A DNA stretch of 64,000 nt from Muribaculaceae bacterium (lineage in GTDB: Bacteria; Bacteroidota; Bacteroidia; Bacteroidales; Muribaculaceae): positions 1 to 64,000 of the forward strand of contig JAFYYG010000065.1 of the NCBI GenBank assembly GCA_017557625.1. Reading direction: 5' to 3'. The position numbers and the translations under genes are program-made. The first letter of the stretch is position 1. The number at the start of each line of letters is the position of its first letter. Of this stretch, positions 8,319-18,206 are shown piece by piece. A model generated the notes under the pieces. It saw only the letters and a list, made by a program, of their open reading frames with translations. It made no database searches and was not told where the DNA came from.

Positions 8319-9347
8319 ATGAATGAAGATTTCGACATCCGTCAGGAGCGCTCTCAAGGCGACCGCGATTTTGAGAAGGCGCTGCGTCCGGTGAGGTTTG
8401 ACGACTTTGCTGGTCAGGAGGGTATCATCAACAACCTCAGGGTGTTTGTGGCCGCTGCTCGTCAGCGTGGCGAGGCTTTGGACCACACCTTGTTTTATGG
8501 CCCTCCCGGACTTGGCAAGACCACTTTGTCGAGCATTATTGCCAACGAGATGGGTGTAGGCTTCAAGGTTACCAGCGGTCCCGTGCTCGACAAGCCCGGC
8601 GATTTGGCAGGCCTGCTCACATCGCTTGAGGAGAATGATGTGCTGTTCATTGATGAAATACATCGCCTGAGTCCTGTGGTGGAGGAGTATCTTTACTCGG
8701 CGATGGAGGATTACCGCATTGACATTATGATAGATAAGGGGCCTGGTGCCCGCTCGGTGCAGTTGACGCTGTCGCCGTTCACATTGATTGGTGCCACTAC
8801 CCGTAGCGGTCTGCTCACCGCTCCATTGCGAGCTCGTTTTGGCATCAATTGTCACTTAGAGTATTACGGTCACGAGGTACTTGAAGGCATCATCAAGCGC
8901 TCGGCACGATTGCTGTCGGTGCCCATCTACGACGACGCTGCCCGCGAGATTGCGTTGCGCAGCCGTGGCACGCCACGTGTTGCCAACTCTCTGCTGCGTC
9001 GCGTTCGTGACTTTGCGCAGGTGAAGGGCAGTGGCAAGATCGACAGTGATATAGCAAAATATGCCCTTGAGGCGCTGAATATCGACACCTACGGCCTTGA
9101 TGAGGTTGACCACAAGCTGCTGACCACCATCATCGACAAATTTGGTGGAGGTCCCGTGGGACTTTCAACCCTTGCTGCCGCCCTCAACGAGGATGCCGGC
9201 TCGATAGAGGAGGTGTATGAGCCATTCTTGATAAAAGAAGGTTTCATCAAGCGCACTCCGCGCGGCAGGGTGGCTACCGACTTGGCGTTTAGCCACTTGA
9301 AACTTGATCGTCCGCAGCGCAAGGATGGTCAGCAATCGCTTTTCTAG
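8319..9347 (+). CDS. ruvB: Holliday junction branch-migration DNA helicase RuvB
   Basis: The 342-residue AAA+ ATPase drives branch migration of Holliday junctions with RuvA. Walker [10 protein letters not shown] is at 61-69, Walker B LFIDEIHR at 109-116, sensor 1 in IGATTRSG and the arginine-finger region in APLRARFG. The C-terminal winged helix (about 265-335) includes [14 protein letters not shown]. Length is normal. The start ATG at 8319 gives [11 protein letters not shown], as expected for the family. The flippase gene follows after 46 bases. Confidence 0.97.
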   Translation: MNEDFDIRQERSQGDRDFEKALRPVRFDDFAGQEGIINNLRVFVAAARQRGEALDHTLFYGPPGLGKTTLSSIIANEMGVGFKVTSGPVLDKPGDLAGLLTSLEENDVLFIDEIHRLSPVVEEYLYSAMEDYRIDIMIDKGPGARSVQLTLSPFTLIGATTRSGLLTAPLRARFGINCHLEYYGHEVLEGIIKRSARLLSVPIYDDAAREIALRSRGTPRVANSLLRRVRDFAQVKGSGKIDSDIAKYALEALNIDTYGLDEVDHKLLTTIIDKFGGGPVGLSTLAAALNEDAGSIEEVYEPFLIKEGFIKRTPRGRVATDLAFSHLKLDRPQRKDGQQSLF

Positions 9348-9393
9348 TTCACAGTTAACAGTTATAACTGAGAAATCAAAAAGAGAATAGTTT

Positions 9394-10887
9394 ATGGCAA
9401 ACTTAAAGTCTTTAGCCAAAGACACGATGATATATGGCATGACGGGAATGTTGGGACGTTTTCTCAACTATCTGTTAGTGCCACTTTACACTGCCAGAAT
9501 CAGTGCGGCGTCGGGTGATTATGGCATTATTATCGATATCTATGCTTATGTCGCGTTGATAATTATCATACTGACCTTTGGCATGGAGACCACATTCTTC
9601 AGGTTTGCCAATAAGGAGAATGAGAATCCCAAGACGGTGATTTCCACGTCGTTGCTGGCAGTGACTGGCGTCTCGGCAATCTTTGTGCTGCTGGTATTCT
9701 TGCTGCTGCCCTGGCTGGCGCCGTGGATGCACTATGGCGACCACCCGAGCTACATTTGGGTGATGGCAGTGGTGGTGGCTCTCGATGCCGTGCAGTCGAT
9801 ACTCTATGCCTACCTGCGCTATCAACACAAGGCCATCAAGTTTGCCTCCTTGAAATTTGCCTTTATATTCCTCAACATCTTCCTTAACCTCATCTACTTC
9901 TGGCTGTTGCCGAGCATCTATGAGTCGCATCCGGGGTGGGTGAGTGCTATCTACGACCCCAGCATTGGCGTGGGCTACGCGTTCTACCTCAACCTGGTGT
10001 GCACTGGCCTGGTGACGCTGCTCTTCTGGAGAGAGTTCACAAGCATTGAATACAAGATGGACTGGAAGTTGCTGAAAAAGATGCTTGAATATACGTGGCC
10101 TCTGTTGGTCCTTGGCATTGTGGGCGTCTTGAACCAGACTATTGACAAGATTCTTTATACTAAAATTGACGAAAGCGCCAATGGCCGCATTCAGCTGGGA
10201 ATCTATGGCGCAGCGTGCAAGATAGCGATGATTATGGCGATTATCACCAACGCTTTCCGCTGGGCATACGAGCCGTTTGTCTTCGGCAAGAGCCGCGACA
10301 AGGACAACCGCGAGGCCTACGCCGCCGCGATGAAATACTTCATCATCTTTACGCTGCTGGCATTCTTGATGGTGGTGGCGTGGATCGACCTGCTCAAGTA
10401 TATAATCGGTCCCGACTACTGGGAGGGTCTGAAGGTGGTGCCCATAGTTATGGCTGCCGAGATTATGATGGGAGTGTATTTCAACCTCTCGTTCTGGTAT
10501 AAGCTCACCGACAAGACCATTTGGGGCGCAATATTCTCGTTCATAGGCTGCGCCGTGATGGTGATAATCAACTATAAGTTTGTTCCGATTGTGGGCTACA
10601 TGGCGTGCGCCTGGGGCGGCTTCACGGGCTATGGCGTTATGATGGTGCTTTGCTACATCGTGGGCAAGAAATATTATCCCATTGATTACCCCCTCAAGGA
10701 CATTGGATTCTACACTGGTTTGGCGGCATTGCTCTATGTGGCGAGCGTGCTGGTTGATTGGCACAGCAGTTTCGATAATGTGATTTATCGCACACTGCTG
10801 CTGTTGGTGTTTGTATCAGTACTGATGGAGCGGGAGAAAATCTCTGATAAGATAATGAAAATCAAGAGCCGCCATCAGCAAAACTGA
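9394..10887 (+). CDS. Polysaccharide/oligosaccharide flippase (Wzx-like, MOP superfamily)
   Basis: The 497-residue protein has about 14 hydrophobic segments spread over its length and the MOP-type start DTMIYGMTGMLGRFLNYLLVPLYT (split over 10-33). Family members flip lipid-linked oligosaccharides across the inner membrane for capsule, O-antigen or exopolysaccharide. It is a single gene downstream of ruvB without other glycan genes next to it, as often seen for a widespread Bacteroidetes flippase. The cargo is unknown. A bidirectional terminator follows. Confidence 0.88.
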   Translation: MANLKSLAKDTMIYGMTGMLGRFLNYLLVPLYTARISAASGDYGIIIDIYAYVALIIIILTFGMETTFFRFANKENENPKTVISTSLLAVTGVSAIFVLLVFLLLPWLAPWMHYGDHPSYIWVMAVVVALDAVQSILYAYLRYQHKAIKFASLKFAFIFLNIFLNLIYFWLLPSIYESHPGWVSAIYDPSIGVGYAFYLNLVCTGLVTLLFWREFTSIEYKMDWKLLKKMLEYTWPLLVLGIVGVLNQTIDKILYTKIDESANGRIQLGIYGAACKIAMIMAIITNAFRWAYEPFVFGKSRDKDNREAYAAAMKYFIIFTLLAFLMVVAWIDLLKYIIGPDYWEGLKVVPIVMAAEIMMGVYFNLSFWYKLTDKTIWGAIFSFIGCAVMVIINYKFVPIVGYMACAWGGFTGYGVMMVLCYIVGKKYYPIDYPLKDIGFYTGLAALLYVASVLVDWHSSFDNVIYRTLLLLVFVSVLMEREKISDKIMKIKSRHQQN

Positions 10888-10930
10888 CCGATTTATTGTT
10901 GCGATGGCATCGCAGCATACGTGACAAAAA

Positions 10931-10967
10931 AGAGACTCGAGGTTTAGTGTCCTCGAGTCTCTTTTTA
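10931..10967. terminator. Bidirectional intrinsic terminator between convergent genes
   Basis: AGAGACTCGAGG pairs perfectly with CCTCGAGTCTCT across an 8-base loop. T runs follow on the plus strand and, read in reverse, on the minus strand, so it can end both the flippase and the C10 protease transcripts. Confidence 0.9.
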
Positions 10968-10982
10968 ATTTGTGGTTTGGGA

Positions 10983-13900
10983 TTATAGTCCGAGCAGGAT
11001 GTTATAGACAATTGTTATGTCGTTGGTGGTGATTGAGCCGTCGCCGTTTTGGTCGCCGTTCACCATGTCGCTGTCGTCATTGTCGAGCAGGAAGTTGTAA
11101 AGCACTGTCACGTCAACGCTGGTTACCTCGCCATCACCGTTCACGTCGCCAGGAATGCTTTGCTGTTGCTGTGCCTCGCCAGGCAGCAGGATGCTGTCGT
11201 GGCTGTCGAGAGCGGCAAGCTCCTTGAAGTAGGCGCGGAATGGCGCAACAGTGCCGTTGCCCCACTGTGCCACTGCGCCGGTGGCGTCAACGTTATAAAT
11301 GTTCTCAAGACTTTGCTCAATAAATGTTCCTGCCATGAGATAGGTCTCGCCGCTGGTATAGGCGATAGGCTCGGCCTTGAGCAGTATGTTGGTAGCGGTC
11401 CAGGTGATAGGAGTGCCGGTGAGGTTGGCAGCCTTGTCGATGGCGATGATGTAAGGCACGTTGGCCTCTATGTTTTCCACCTCATTAAATACTACCACGC
11501 CGTCGGCTTCTTGTGCGAATCGCTCAATCCACATATCGCTGCCGCTTGCCGAGCAAGTGGCGGGAGTGAACGGCAGCACGATAGTGCTCCAATTTTCGGC
11601 AATGCCGTCCTGGCGAGCCTTGTCGAAGGTGCGCTCGTAGCTGATTGTCTGGGCGGTGAAGCTCTGTGGAGTGAAATATGGATAACCGTCGGTTAGAGCA
11701 ACGCTCGAAGCAGTTGTGCCAATCACAATGTTACATCCGTTAAGGCTTGCTGGTGCCGATGCGCCCTCGTCAAGGAAGTAGAGGGTATTGGGGTTGTTGT
11801 TGGGCAGAACACTGTTCAGGGTAAGGCCTTCGAGGCTCACTGCGGCAACATCTTCAGCCACTTGGAATCCCTCAACAGGCATGTAGCCAGTGCGTACACC
11901 CTCTGCTGTCCATGTGATGACACCAGGAAGGATGTCGTAGTAAACCGACTGTCCAGGTTGTACAATGTTCTCAACATGAGAACCCTCTTCGTTGTCGGGG
12001 AGATAGTTGCGGGCATATATGTTCATGGCGTATGTCGAGCCGTAGGCCAGGTTGTCGAAGTCGAAGTAGAGAGTCTTGCTCTCGCCTGCAGCGAGCGACA
12101 AAGCGCTCTGCTTGTAGGTCACCATAGAGCCGCCAGCTACTGTGCCGTCAGGGTTCTTGTGTATGATGAACAGTGGAGCGAGCACATACTTGCTGTAGTC
12201 CCCGTTGCTGTGGTTGGTGATGGTTGCGCTGAAGCGTGCGTGGCTATCGTAGATTTCACCGTATATGTTAGAGGCGCTGGGCTGTGTAGTCGCATTCTCA
12301 GCTTGGATAACTACCGAGAGGTTGAGCTCTTGAGCCTCAGAGCTTTGAGCGATGGTGACTGAACCTGTGCCAATGGTAACTAAGCTGCCATAAGCATCAA
12401 GACGCATGAGTTTGACGGTTTTAGTTCCCGATGATGTTGGAGTTACATTGAAGGTGATAACCGCTTCCTCGCCAGGCATAACCTCACCGGTAACAACGGT
12501 GGTGTATTGTGAATATTCATCAATTTGCTGTCCACCGAAGTCAAGATAGAGGTCACCATAGAAGCGGTCAACGCTGTTGTTCTTGACAGTTACATTAATC
12601 TGCTCCTTAACGCCAACCTTCTCACCGCCGGTGAACTCCCAGTTTGTGGTCTGGAGGTTGATGACGGGATGTGCGCTGGCTGTTGCAGAATAGTTTGTCA
12701 TTACAACTTCAAGATAGTGACGGTCGCTCTCCTTCATGAGTTTCCACTCGCTTGAGCCCTGCACTTGATAAGCACCCACGAGGTGGTAAGTGCCAGTTAA
12801 GCCAGCACCGAATTTGATGACGTTGCTGGCATTGGACAGGATGCCCGAACCGAACTGGCGAGTTTCACCAAGAGCCGAGGTGGTAACAGTGAAGTAGCCG
12901 TTGCCCTCGGAGTTTTCGCAAATAGTGAACGAGTCGGTATTAGGATCATAGAGAGCGAGGGCTGTCTTGAACTTCTTGCCTGAGTTGGCGTGGTCGCTGT
13001 AGCTCACCTTCACAATCTTGCTCTTGTAAATCTTGAATGGGTAGGATAGTCCGTCGCGGTCCCATCCACTAGGTCCACTGACTGCAGTACAGGTGAGAAC
13101 GGGATCTTCTTCGTCACCGCCACCTCCTCCAGGAGTGGTTCCATCGGGAATGACGTTATAGACGATATTCTGCTTCATGTTGTAGCCCTCGGCACTGCTT
13201 GAGCCACCGATGCCGCTGGCATAGGGGTTCATGATTGCGAGCTGGAAATAACCATTTCCCATGCCACTCCAACCCCAGTTGATGTGGAAGTAGTTGCCAT
13301 ATTCGTAACCATCGCAAATGAACGAATGTCCGCCACCAGAGCCTGCTGTGCCGTTGTAAATCATGGGACGTCCGGCGGCGAGTTCCTGATAAACCATCTC
13401 ATCCCACACATCCTGTGTGTAGTCATTGCGGTAGGCAAGACTTGAGCTGTAACCAAAAAGGGCGAAACCATTAGGAATGTCGTCGGTATAGGCACCAGTT
13501 GACGAGATTCCATACTGCGACTTGACGGCGCATCCCACGTAGTACATAAGGTGAGCCACAGCTGAAGTGTATATCTCATCCTCAGCACCTGTGTAGGTGT
13601 CCTTCATGTGGGCCCAGTCGAAAGTGGTGACAGGCAGTTCTTCCATTTGAACGGTAGAGTAGTTGTAGTTGCCATCACTATAGACGAAGGTGTAGGACGG
13701 AATCGCCTGTGCAGTCTGGGTAGGATAGTTGTAGTATTTCATCAGCTGTGACATTGAAGTTGCCACGCAGCCAGTGTAGGCGAGCTCGTAGCCATCCTCT
13801 TCGTTGTCGGAGTTCATGAATTGTGGACACTCGTTCCAGTAGGGTGTTGCCTGGTCCCACTTGGTGGTGAGCATTGGAGCGATGGAGTTGCGGGTGTCAA

Positions 13901-14327
13901 CCACGTTCTCGGCCTTTGGGGCTGCTATCGCTTTGTCCATTTTGTCGGCAGGAATCTTGTCGAGCATCGCGATTTGCTGCGCGTACTCGTCGAGCCAGGC
14001 CTTCATGTTGGCTGGAATTTTATTCTCGTCGAAGTAACCCTCGTCGCTGAAGCCCAAGACAGGGTTGATGCGGTCATCGCCAGCTACGATTACGAATCCC
14101 TGGTTGTCGCCAATATTGAACACGTAGTAGGCGGCGTCGCTTGTAGCGGCGGCCTCGATACTTCTGTTGCCTCTGGCTGCAAACTTAAGGTTGCTTGTTT
14201 TCTGCTTGTTTAGTAGGAAGCGTGCAGCTTCTTGTTGTGCTTGCTCTTGGGTAATTGGAGCTGCTTGCGCAAGCAATCCAAGACTCATGCAGAGCAAAAG
14301 CAGGACAAATAGTCTGTTTCTTGCCAT
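10983..14327 (-). CDS. Secreted C10 family (streptopain-like) cysteine protease with dockerin-like tail
   Basis: The 1114-residue protein has a signal peptide (1-22, ending near QAA). A propeptide/inhibitor-like region (about 25-125) contains VFNIGDNQGFVIVAGDDR. The papain-fold catalytic domain (about 150-395) has the nucleophile Cys187 in TGCVATSMSQ and His334 in GGGHSFICDGY, followed by NWGWSG. The middle (about 400-1050) is beta-rich with several Ig- or jelly-roll-like repeats. The end (about 1060-1114) has two EF-hand-like dockerin repeats, GDVNGDGEVTSVDV and GDQNGDGSITTNDI. C10 proteases include SpeB, interpain and Bfp proteases. Export through the Sec pathway is clear; the final location is not. 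The two CotH proteins at 52-55 kb end in similar repeats. Confidence 0.92.
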   Translation of the reverse strand: MARNRLFVLLLLCMSLGLLAQAAPITQEQAQQEAARFLLNKQKTSNLKFAARGNRSIEAAATSDAAYYVFNIGDNQGFVIVAGDDRINPVLGFSDEGYFDENKIPANMKAWLDEYAQQIAMLDKIPADKMDKAIAAPKAENVVDTRNSIAPMLTTKWDQATPYWNECPQFMNSDNEEDGYELAYTGCVATSMSQLMKYYNYPTQTAQAIPSYTFVYSDGNYNYSTVQMEELPVTTFDWAHMKDTYTGAEDEIYTSAVAHLMYYVGCAVKSQYGISSTGAYTDDIPNGFALFGYSSSLAYRNDYTQDVWDEMVYQELAAGRPMIYNGTAGSGGGHSFICDGYEYGNYFHINWGWSGMGNGYFQLAIMNPYASGIGGSSSAEGYNMKQNIVYNVIPDGTTPGGGGGDEEDPVLTCTAVSGPSGWDRDGLSYPFKIYKSKIVKVSYSDHANSGKKFKTALALYDPNTDSFTICENSEGNGYFTVTTSALGETRQFGSGILSNASNVIKFGAGLTGTYHLVGAYQVQGSSEWKLMKESDRHYLEVVMTNYSATASAHPVINLQTTNWEFTGGEKVGVKEQINVTVKNNSVDRFYGDLYLDFGGQQIDEYSQYTTVVTGEVMPGEEAVITFNVTPTSSGTKTVKLMRLDAYGSLVTIGTGSVTIAQSSEAQELNLSVVIQAENATTQPSASNIYGEIYDSHARFSATITNHSNGDYSKYVLAPLFIIHKNPDGTVAGGSMVTYKQSALSLAAGESKTLYFDFDNLAYGSTYAMNIYARNYLPDNEEGSHVENIVQPGQSVYYDILPGVITWTAEGVRTGYMPVEGFQVAEDVAAVSLEGLTLNSVLPNNNPNTLYFLDEGASAPASLNGCNIVIGTTASSVALTDGYPYFTPQSFTAQTISYERTFDKARQDGIAENWSTIVLPFTPATCSASGSDMWIERFAQEADGVVVFNEVENIEANVPYIIAIDKAANLTGTPITWTATNILLKAEPIAYTSGETYLMAGTFIEQSLENIYNVDATGAVAQWGNGTVAPFRAYFKELAALDSHDSILLPGEAQQQQSIPGDVNGDGEVTSVDVTVLYNFLLDNDDSDMVNGDQNGDGSITTNDITIVYNILLGL

Positions 14328-14738
14328 AAAAATGGTGGTTTAAAATGTTAATGAATAAATGTTTATAAAAAAGTTTGGTTTGTGGTTCTTTAAAAATCGA
14401 GCAAATATAAGCTAAATATTTTAATTGCGAAAATTTATTCAGTATTATTATGCAAAAATCGCACAAAGCGAAGTAAAAGCGAGGTGAAAGTATAGAATTT
14501 GTGTCTATTATAATTTGGTTGAATACAAATGTGAATTTGTTTACAATGACAAATATTGGGGTGTTGGTGCTAAAATACTGATAATATGGTATTTAAAAAC
14601 TTATTCACAAGGTTGTTAATAACTTTTTAGTAAATAAATGAAAATTCTTTCGTTTGGATTTGTAAATTTCGGTTTTTATTTTGTAATTTTACACCCTGAA
14701 AGCGAAAACGTCGAAATTGCTACAAAAAAACGAGTAAA
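14328..14738. other. AT-rich divergent intergenic region before the dcw cluster
   Basis: The gap is 411 bases between the C10 protease gene and rsmH. No mraZ gene is present here, although mraZ precedes rsmH in many bacteria. Promoters for both flanking genes must lie here. CGTTTGG near 14650 and TTGTAATTTTA near 14680 could form a weak rsmH promoter. I see no RNA gene. Confidence 0.5.
14402..14409 (-). promoter_or_regulatory. Putative -7 box of the C10 protease promoter
   Basis: On the minus strand the sequence reads TATATTTG, a full match to TAnnTTTG, about 75 bases upstream of the start codon. No convincing -33 element is visible. Confidence 0.35.
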
Positions 14739-15656
14739 ATGACCACACCCGAGTATCATATTCCCGCTCTCCTTGAGGAGAGTATTAATGGGTTGAATAT
14801 CAATCCTGAAGGCATCTATGTTGATGTTACTTTCGGGGGTGGTGGCCATAGCCGTGCAATCATGGAGAAGTTGGGTGATAAAGGTCGTCTTTTCTCGTTT
14901 GACCAGGATATGGATGCATGGGCTAATAGGCTGGACGACAACCGATTTACTTTTGTACACAGCAACTTCTCTTTTTTGAGGAATTTTCTGCGTTATCATG
15001 GCATTGAGACCGTTGATGGCATTATAGCAGACTTGGGCGTGTCGTTTCACCACTTCGATACCAGTGAGCGCGGTTTCTCGTTCAGGCAGGACAGCCGCCT
15101 CGACATGCGCATGAATCGCGCCAGCAAAATCGATGCCGCAACGATAGTCAACACCTATGATGAGGAACAACTTGCCACAGTGCTTTACCTCTATGGCGAG
15201 CTCAAACAATCTCGACGCGTGGCCAGCGCGATAGTTAAAGCTCGCAATAGTGGCGAGATAACGACAACTTCTCGCTTGGTCGAGGTGGTGTCGCCTTTCA
15301 TCCGCAAGAGTCAGGAGAAGAAAGAACTGGCACAGGTTTTCCAGGCTCTGCGCATAGAGGTCAACCACGAGATTGACGTGCTCAAGAAGCTGCTCAACCA
15401 ATCGCTGCAAGTGCTCAAGCCCAGTGGCCGCCTCGTGATAATTACCTACCACTCGCTTGAGGACCGCTTGGTGAAGAACTTCATGCGCAGTGGCAACGTG
15501 GAGGGGAAAGTAGAAAAAGACTTCTATGGCAAGGTCAACACGCCGTGGAGACTCATCAACAACAAGGTCATCACCGCTAGCGATGTCGAGGTGGAGCGCA
15601 ATCCCCGCTCGCGCAGCGCTAAACTGAGAATAGCAGAGAAGGTTCACAGTTTATAG
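14739..15656 (+). CDS. rsmH: 16S rRNA (cytosine(1402)-N4)-methyltransferase RsmH
   Basis: The 305-residue SAM-dependent enzyme (MraW) methylates C1402 of 16S rRNA. Family features are HIPALLEESINGL at the N-terminus, the SAM-binding YVDVTFGGGGHSRAI, DGIIADLGVSFHHFD, GFSFRQDSRLDMRM, and TYHSLEDRLVKNF near the C-terminus. Length is normal. It is the first gene of the division and cell-wall cluster, with the ftsL-like gene 57 bases downstream. Confidence 0.97.
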   Translation: MTTPEYHIPALLEESINGLNINPEGIYVDVTFGGGGHSRAIMEKLGDKGRLFSFDQDMDAWANRLDDNRFTFVHSNFSFLRNFLRYHGIETVDGIIADLGVSFHHFDTSERGFSFRQDSRLDMRMNRASKIDAATIVNTYDEEQLATVLYLYGELKQSRRVASAIVKARNSGEITTTSRLVEVVSPFIRKSQEKKELAQVFQALRIEVNHEIDVLKKLLNQSLQVLKPSGRLVIITYHSLEDRLVKNFMRSGNVEGKVEKDFYGKVNTPWRLINNKVITASDVEVERNPRSRSAKLRIAEKVHSL

Positions 15657-15713
15657 TGGAATAATTGTTCCTGAATTTAGGATTGTAAATTATATGTAAT
15701 AGACATCACCGTT

Positions 15714-16094
15714 ATGGCAAAAAACAGTAAGAAAATACAGAAAGAAGAGAAAGACGAGTATGGTTTCACGCTCAACCCCATTGTGCTGATACAACGCTTG
15801 TTGCAGGGACGTTCCTTCCTCTCGCTTGGCTTCTTCAAGCGTTACTGGATTTATGTCGTTGCTGGCACGGTGATGATGCTGATGTATATCTCAAACAAAT
15901 ATGTTTACCAGAGCGACAAGGCTAAGCTAGGCACCATGAAGGTGATGCTCAACAATGCACGCACCGACTATGTGGATGCCAGTTCTCGCTACAACTCTCG
16001 CATCCTCGAAAGCCAGATGAAGAGTTACGTTGATTCGATGGGAATAGATCTTAATTTATCTACAGAACCACCTTATAAACTCACGGAAAAATGA
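15714..16094 (+). CDS. ftsL: FtsL-like division protein
   Basis: The 126-residue single-pass protein has a cytoplasmic N-terminus (1-45), a TM helix at about 46-62 (YWIYVVAGTVMMLMYI) and a periplasmic part of about 60 residues with heptad-like character. It is small and weakly conserved, as FtsL proteins are. The assignment rests on topology and on its place between rsmH and the division transpeptidase. Its TGA overlaps the next ATG (ATGA), a sign of coupled translation. Confidence 0.75.
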   Translation: MAKNSKKIQKEEKDEYGFTLNPIVLIQRLLQGRSFLSLGFFKRYWIYVVAGTVMMLMYISNKYVYQSDKAKLGTMKVMLNNARTDYVDASSRYNSRILESQMKSYVDSMGIDLNLSTEPPYKLTEK

Positions 16095-18190
16095 AGACAT
16101 CCAACAAACAACACATCCTGTTTCGATATCTTTTTGTGATATCGGTTATTTTGCTTTTTACTGGAGCGATTATCTACAACATGTTCAAGACTTCGGTTGT
16201 AGAGGCCAAGGAATGGAACAACAAGGCCGACAGCATTCTCACTAAGGAGACAGTCCTGCCTCCCGAGAGAGGACGTCTGCTCTCTGACAACGGTAGTGTG
16301 CTTGCCGCCAATCTCAATTATTACACAGCACGCATCGACTGGACCTGCGAGGGGTTCTCGAGCAGTGACTTCAGGGCTAATGTCAAAGCGTTAAGCGACA
16401 GTCTTCAGGTGTTCTGTGAGAATAAGAAAAGTGCTAGCGAGTGGGAGAAAGAATTAATGGCTCAGTTTGAAGCCCACAACAATAAAGCATATCCTTTGTT
16501 TAAAGGATTAACACATTCACAGTTTTTACGCCTTAAATCATTCCCGTTCCTCAGCTTGCCAAAGAATAAGAACGGCTTCTATTCTGACCCAATAGTAAAG
16601 CGAGTTAAACCTTATGGGCAGATGGCATCACGAAGCATTGGTTTTGTAGGTGAGGTAAAGGACATGGAAGGCCAGCATGGCCGGTCGGGACTTGAGATGG
16701 CCCTTGACTCACTGCTCTACGGTGTGCCTGGCGTGAAACGCCGCATCCAGCTCACCAATCGTATTGTTGACTGGGAGAGCACACCGGCAGTGCCCGGCTA
16801 TGACATCACCACGACCATAAATGTGCAGTTGCAGGACATCGTGGAAACCGAACTTTACAAAGTGTGCAAAGAGACCGATGCAGTGTGGGGCACCTGTGTG
16901 CTGATGGAGGTGCAGACCGGCGAAATCAAGGCAATCTCCAACTTGGAGTGGAGCGACGACCTTCAGGACTACTACGAGGGCCGCAACAATGCCGTGCTGG
17001 GCTATGAGCCAGGTTCGGTAATGAAGCCCATTTCGATGATGGTGGCCCTGGAAGACGGCATCATTAGCGATATCGACGCGCCTTTTGCCGATGGCCGTGC
17101 TGTGATGGAATATGGCGAGAGCATCATCAAAGACTCTCATAGTGGTGCCGTGACTCCACGCCAAATTATAGAGATGTCGAGCAATGTGGGTATGTCGAAG
17201 ATTATCCTCAAGAAATATGAGAAAAACCCTGATGGCTTCAGACAGAGGCTGGAGGAGATGGGGTTCTTCGAGCCTTTCAACTCGGGCATCGGCGGTGAGC
17301 AGCAGCCTAAGATAGCAAAATTGGGGCATGCCAACAGGGACCGTGTGGCACTAACGCGCATGGCCTACGGCTATGCTACCCTCATTCCGCCGTTGCACAC
17401 TCTTGCCATGTACAATGCCATTGCCAACGATGGCAAGTATGTGCGCCCCCACTTGGTTAAGAAGCTCACCCGTCCCGGCAGTGACCACGACTCTATAGTC
17501 CCCATCACATACGTGCGTCAGCAGGTGTGCAGTCCTGAGAATGCCAAGAAACTGCGCATTATGTTGCACGACGTGGTGTGGGGCAAATCCGGCACAGCCC
17601 GCCGATGGGTACAGGACGAAAATGTGGAGATTGCCGGCAAAACAGGCACTGCCTTCACTGTGAATGAGAACGATGGCACCTACACCGATGAGAAGCGCTT
17701 GGCGTTCTGCGGCTTCTTCCCCTATGAGGCTCCCAAATACAGCTGCATCGTGCTGATGCGTCGCGCCAACCGCGGTGCTGCAGCCAGCAGTGGTCTTGTG
17801 GTTCGCAACATCGCAGCTAAGATGTATGCCTGCGGCTTGCTTGGTACCAACGACAACTATGATACCTCCAGCGGTTCCAAGCGCAACACGTTGACCAATA
17901 CTCCGTACAAGAAGAGTCCAAATTTGTTCTATCAGAGCAACTCCTCACAGATTGGCAACTTGCGCACATTCTTAGGTTTGGGTGAGACATTGATGTATAA
18001 TGCCCCTTCAAGTTCTGTTTCGGGAGTGCCCAATGTGTGCGGCATGACTATCCGTGAGGCGGTGGTGTGCTTAGAGAAAGTGGGACTTAATGTGCGCTTC
18101 AACGGCGCAGGTCGGGTAGTTAGCCAAAGTCTGGCTGCTGGTTCTGAATTCAAAAAAGGCGCTATTATTAATTTGACTCTTGAAATATAA
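16091..18190 (+). CDS. ftsI: Division-specific penicillin-binding protein (FtsI/PBP3-type) with C-terminal PASTA domain
   Basis: The 699-residue protein has an N-terminal TM anchor (12-30), a PBP dimerisation domain (about 50-230) and a transpeptidase domain with the three active-site motifs. These are SVMK with nucleophile Ser309, SSN at about 363-365, and KTGTA at about 517. The last 60 residues, VPNVCGMTIREAVVCLEK onward, form a PASTA domain. It cross-links septal peptidoglycan with FtsW, encoded downstream. It overlaps ftsL by 4 bases. Confidence 0.93.
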   Translation: MKTSNKQHILFRYLFVISVILLFTGAIIYNMFKTSVVEAKEWNNKADSILTKETVLPPERGRLLSDNGSVLAANLNYYTARIDWTCEGFSSSDFRANVKALSDSLQVFCENKKSASEWEKELMAQFEAHNNKAYPLFKGLTHSQFLRLKSFPFLSLPKNKNGFYSDPIVKRVKPYGQMASRSIGFVGEVKDMEGQHGRSGLEMALDSLLYGVPGVKRRIQLTNRIVDWESTPAVPGYDITTTINVQLQDIVETELYKVCKETDAVWGTCVLMEVQTGEIKAISNLEWSDDLQDYYEGRNNAVLGYEPGSVMKPISMMVALEDGIISDIDAPFADGRAVMEYGESIIKDSHSGAVTPRQIIEMSSNVGMSKIILKKYEKNPDGFRQRLEEMGFFEPFNSGIGGEQQPKIAKLGHANRDRVALTRMAYGYATLIPPLHTLAMYNAIANDGKYVRPHLVKKLTRPGSDHDSIVPITYVRQQVCSPENAKKLRIMLHDVVWGKSGTARRWVQDENVEIAGKTGTAFTVNENDGTYTDEKRLAFCGFFPYEAPKYSCIVLMRRANRGAAASSGLVVRNIAAKMYACGLLGTNDNYDTSSGSKRNTLTNTPYKKSPNLFYQSNSSQIGNLRTFLGLGETLMYNAPSSSVSGVPNVCGMTIREAVVCLEKVGLNVRFNGAGRVVSQSLAAGSEFKKGAIINLTLEI

Positions 18191-18206
18191 GTGTTTTAAA
18201 AAAGAT

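Noticed and set aside
9475-10764. Long antisense open frame (429 codons) inside the flippase gene
   Set aside because: Rich in His and Gln with no domain pattern; it is the mirror of a strongly supported membrane protein gene.
14676-15647. Antisense open frame (323 codons) over rsmH
   Set aside because: rsmH on the other strand has all family motifs; the antisense frame has none.
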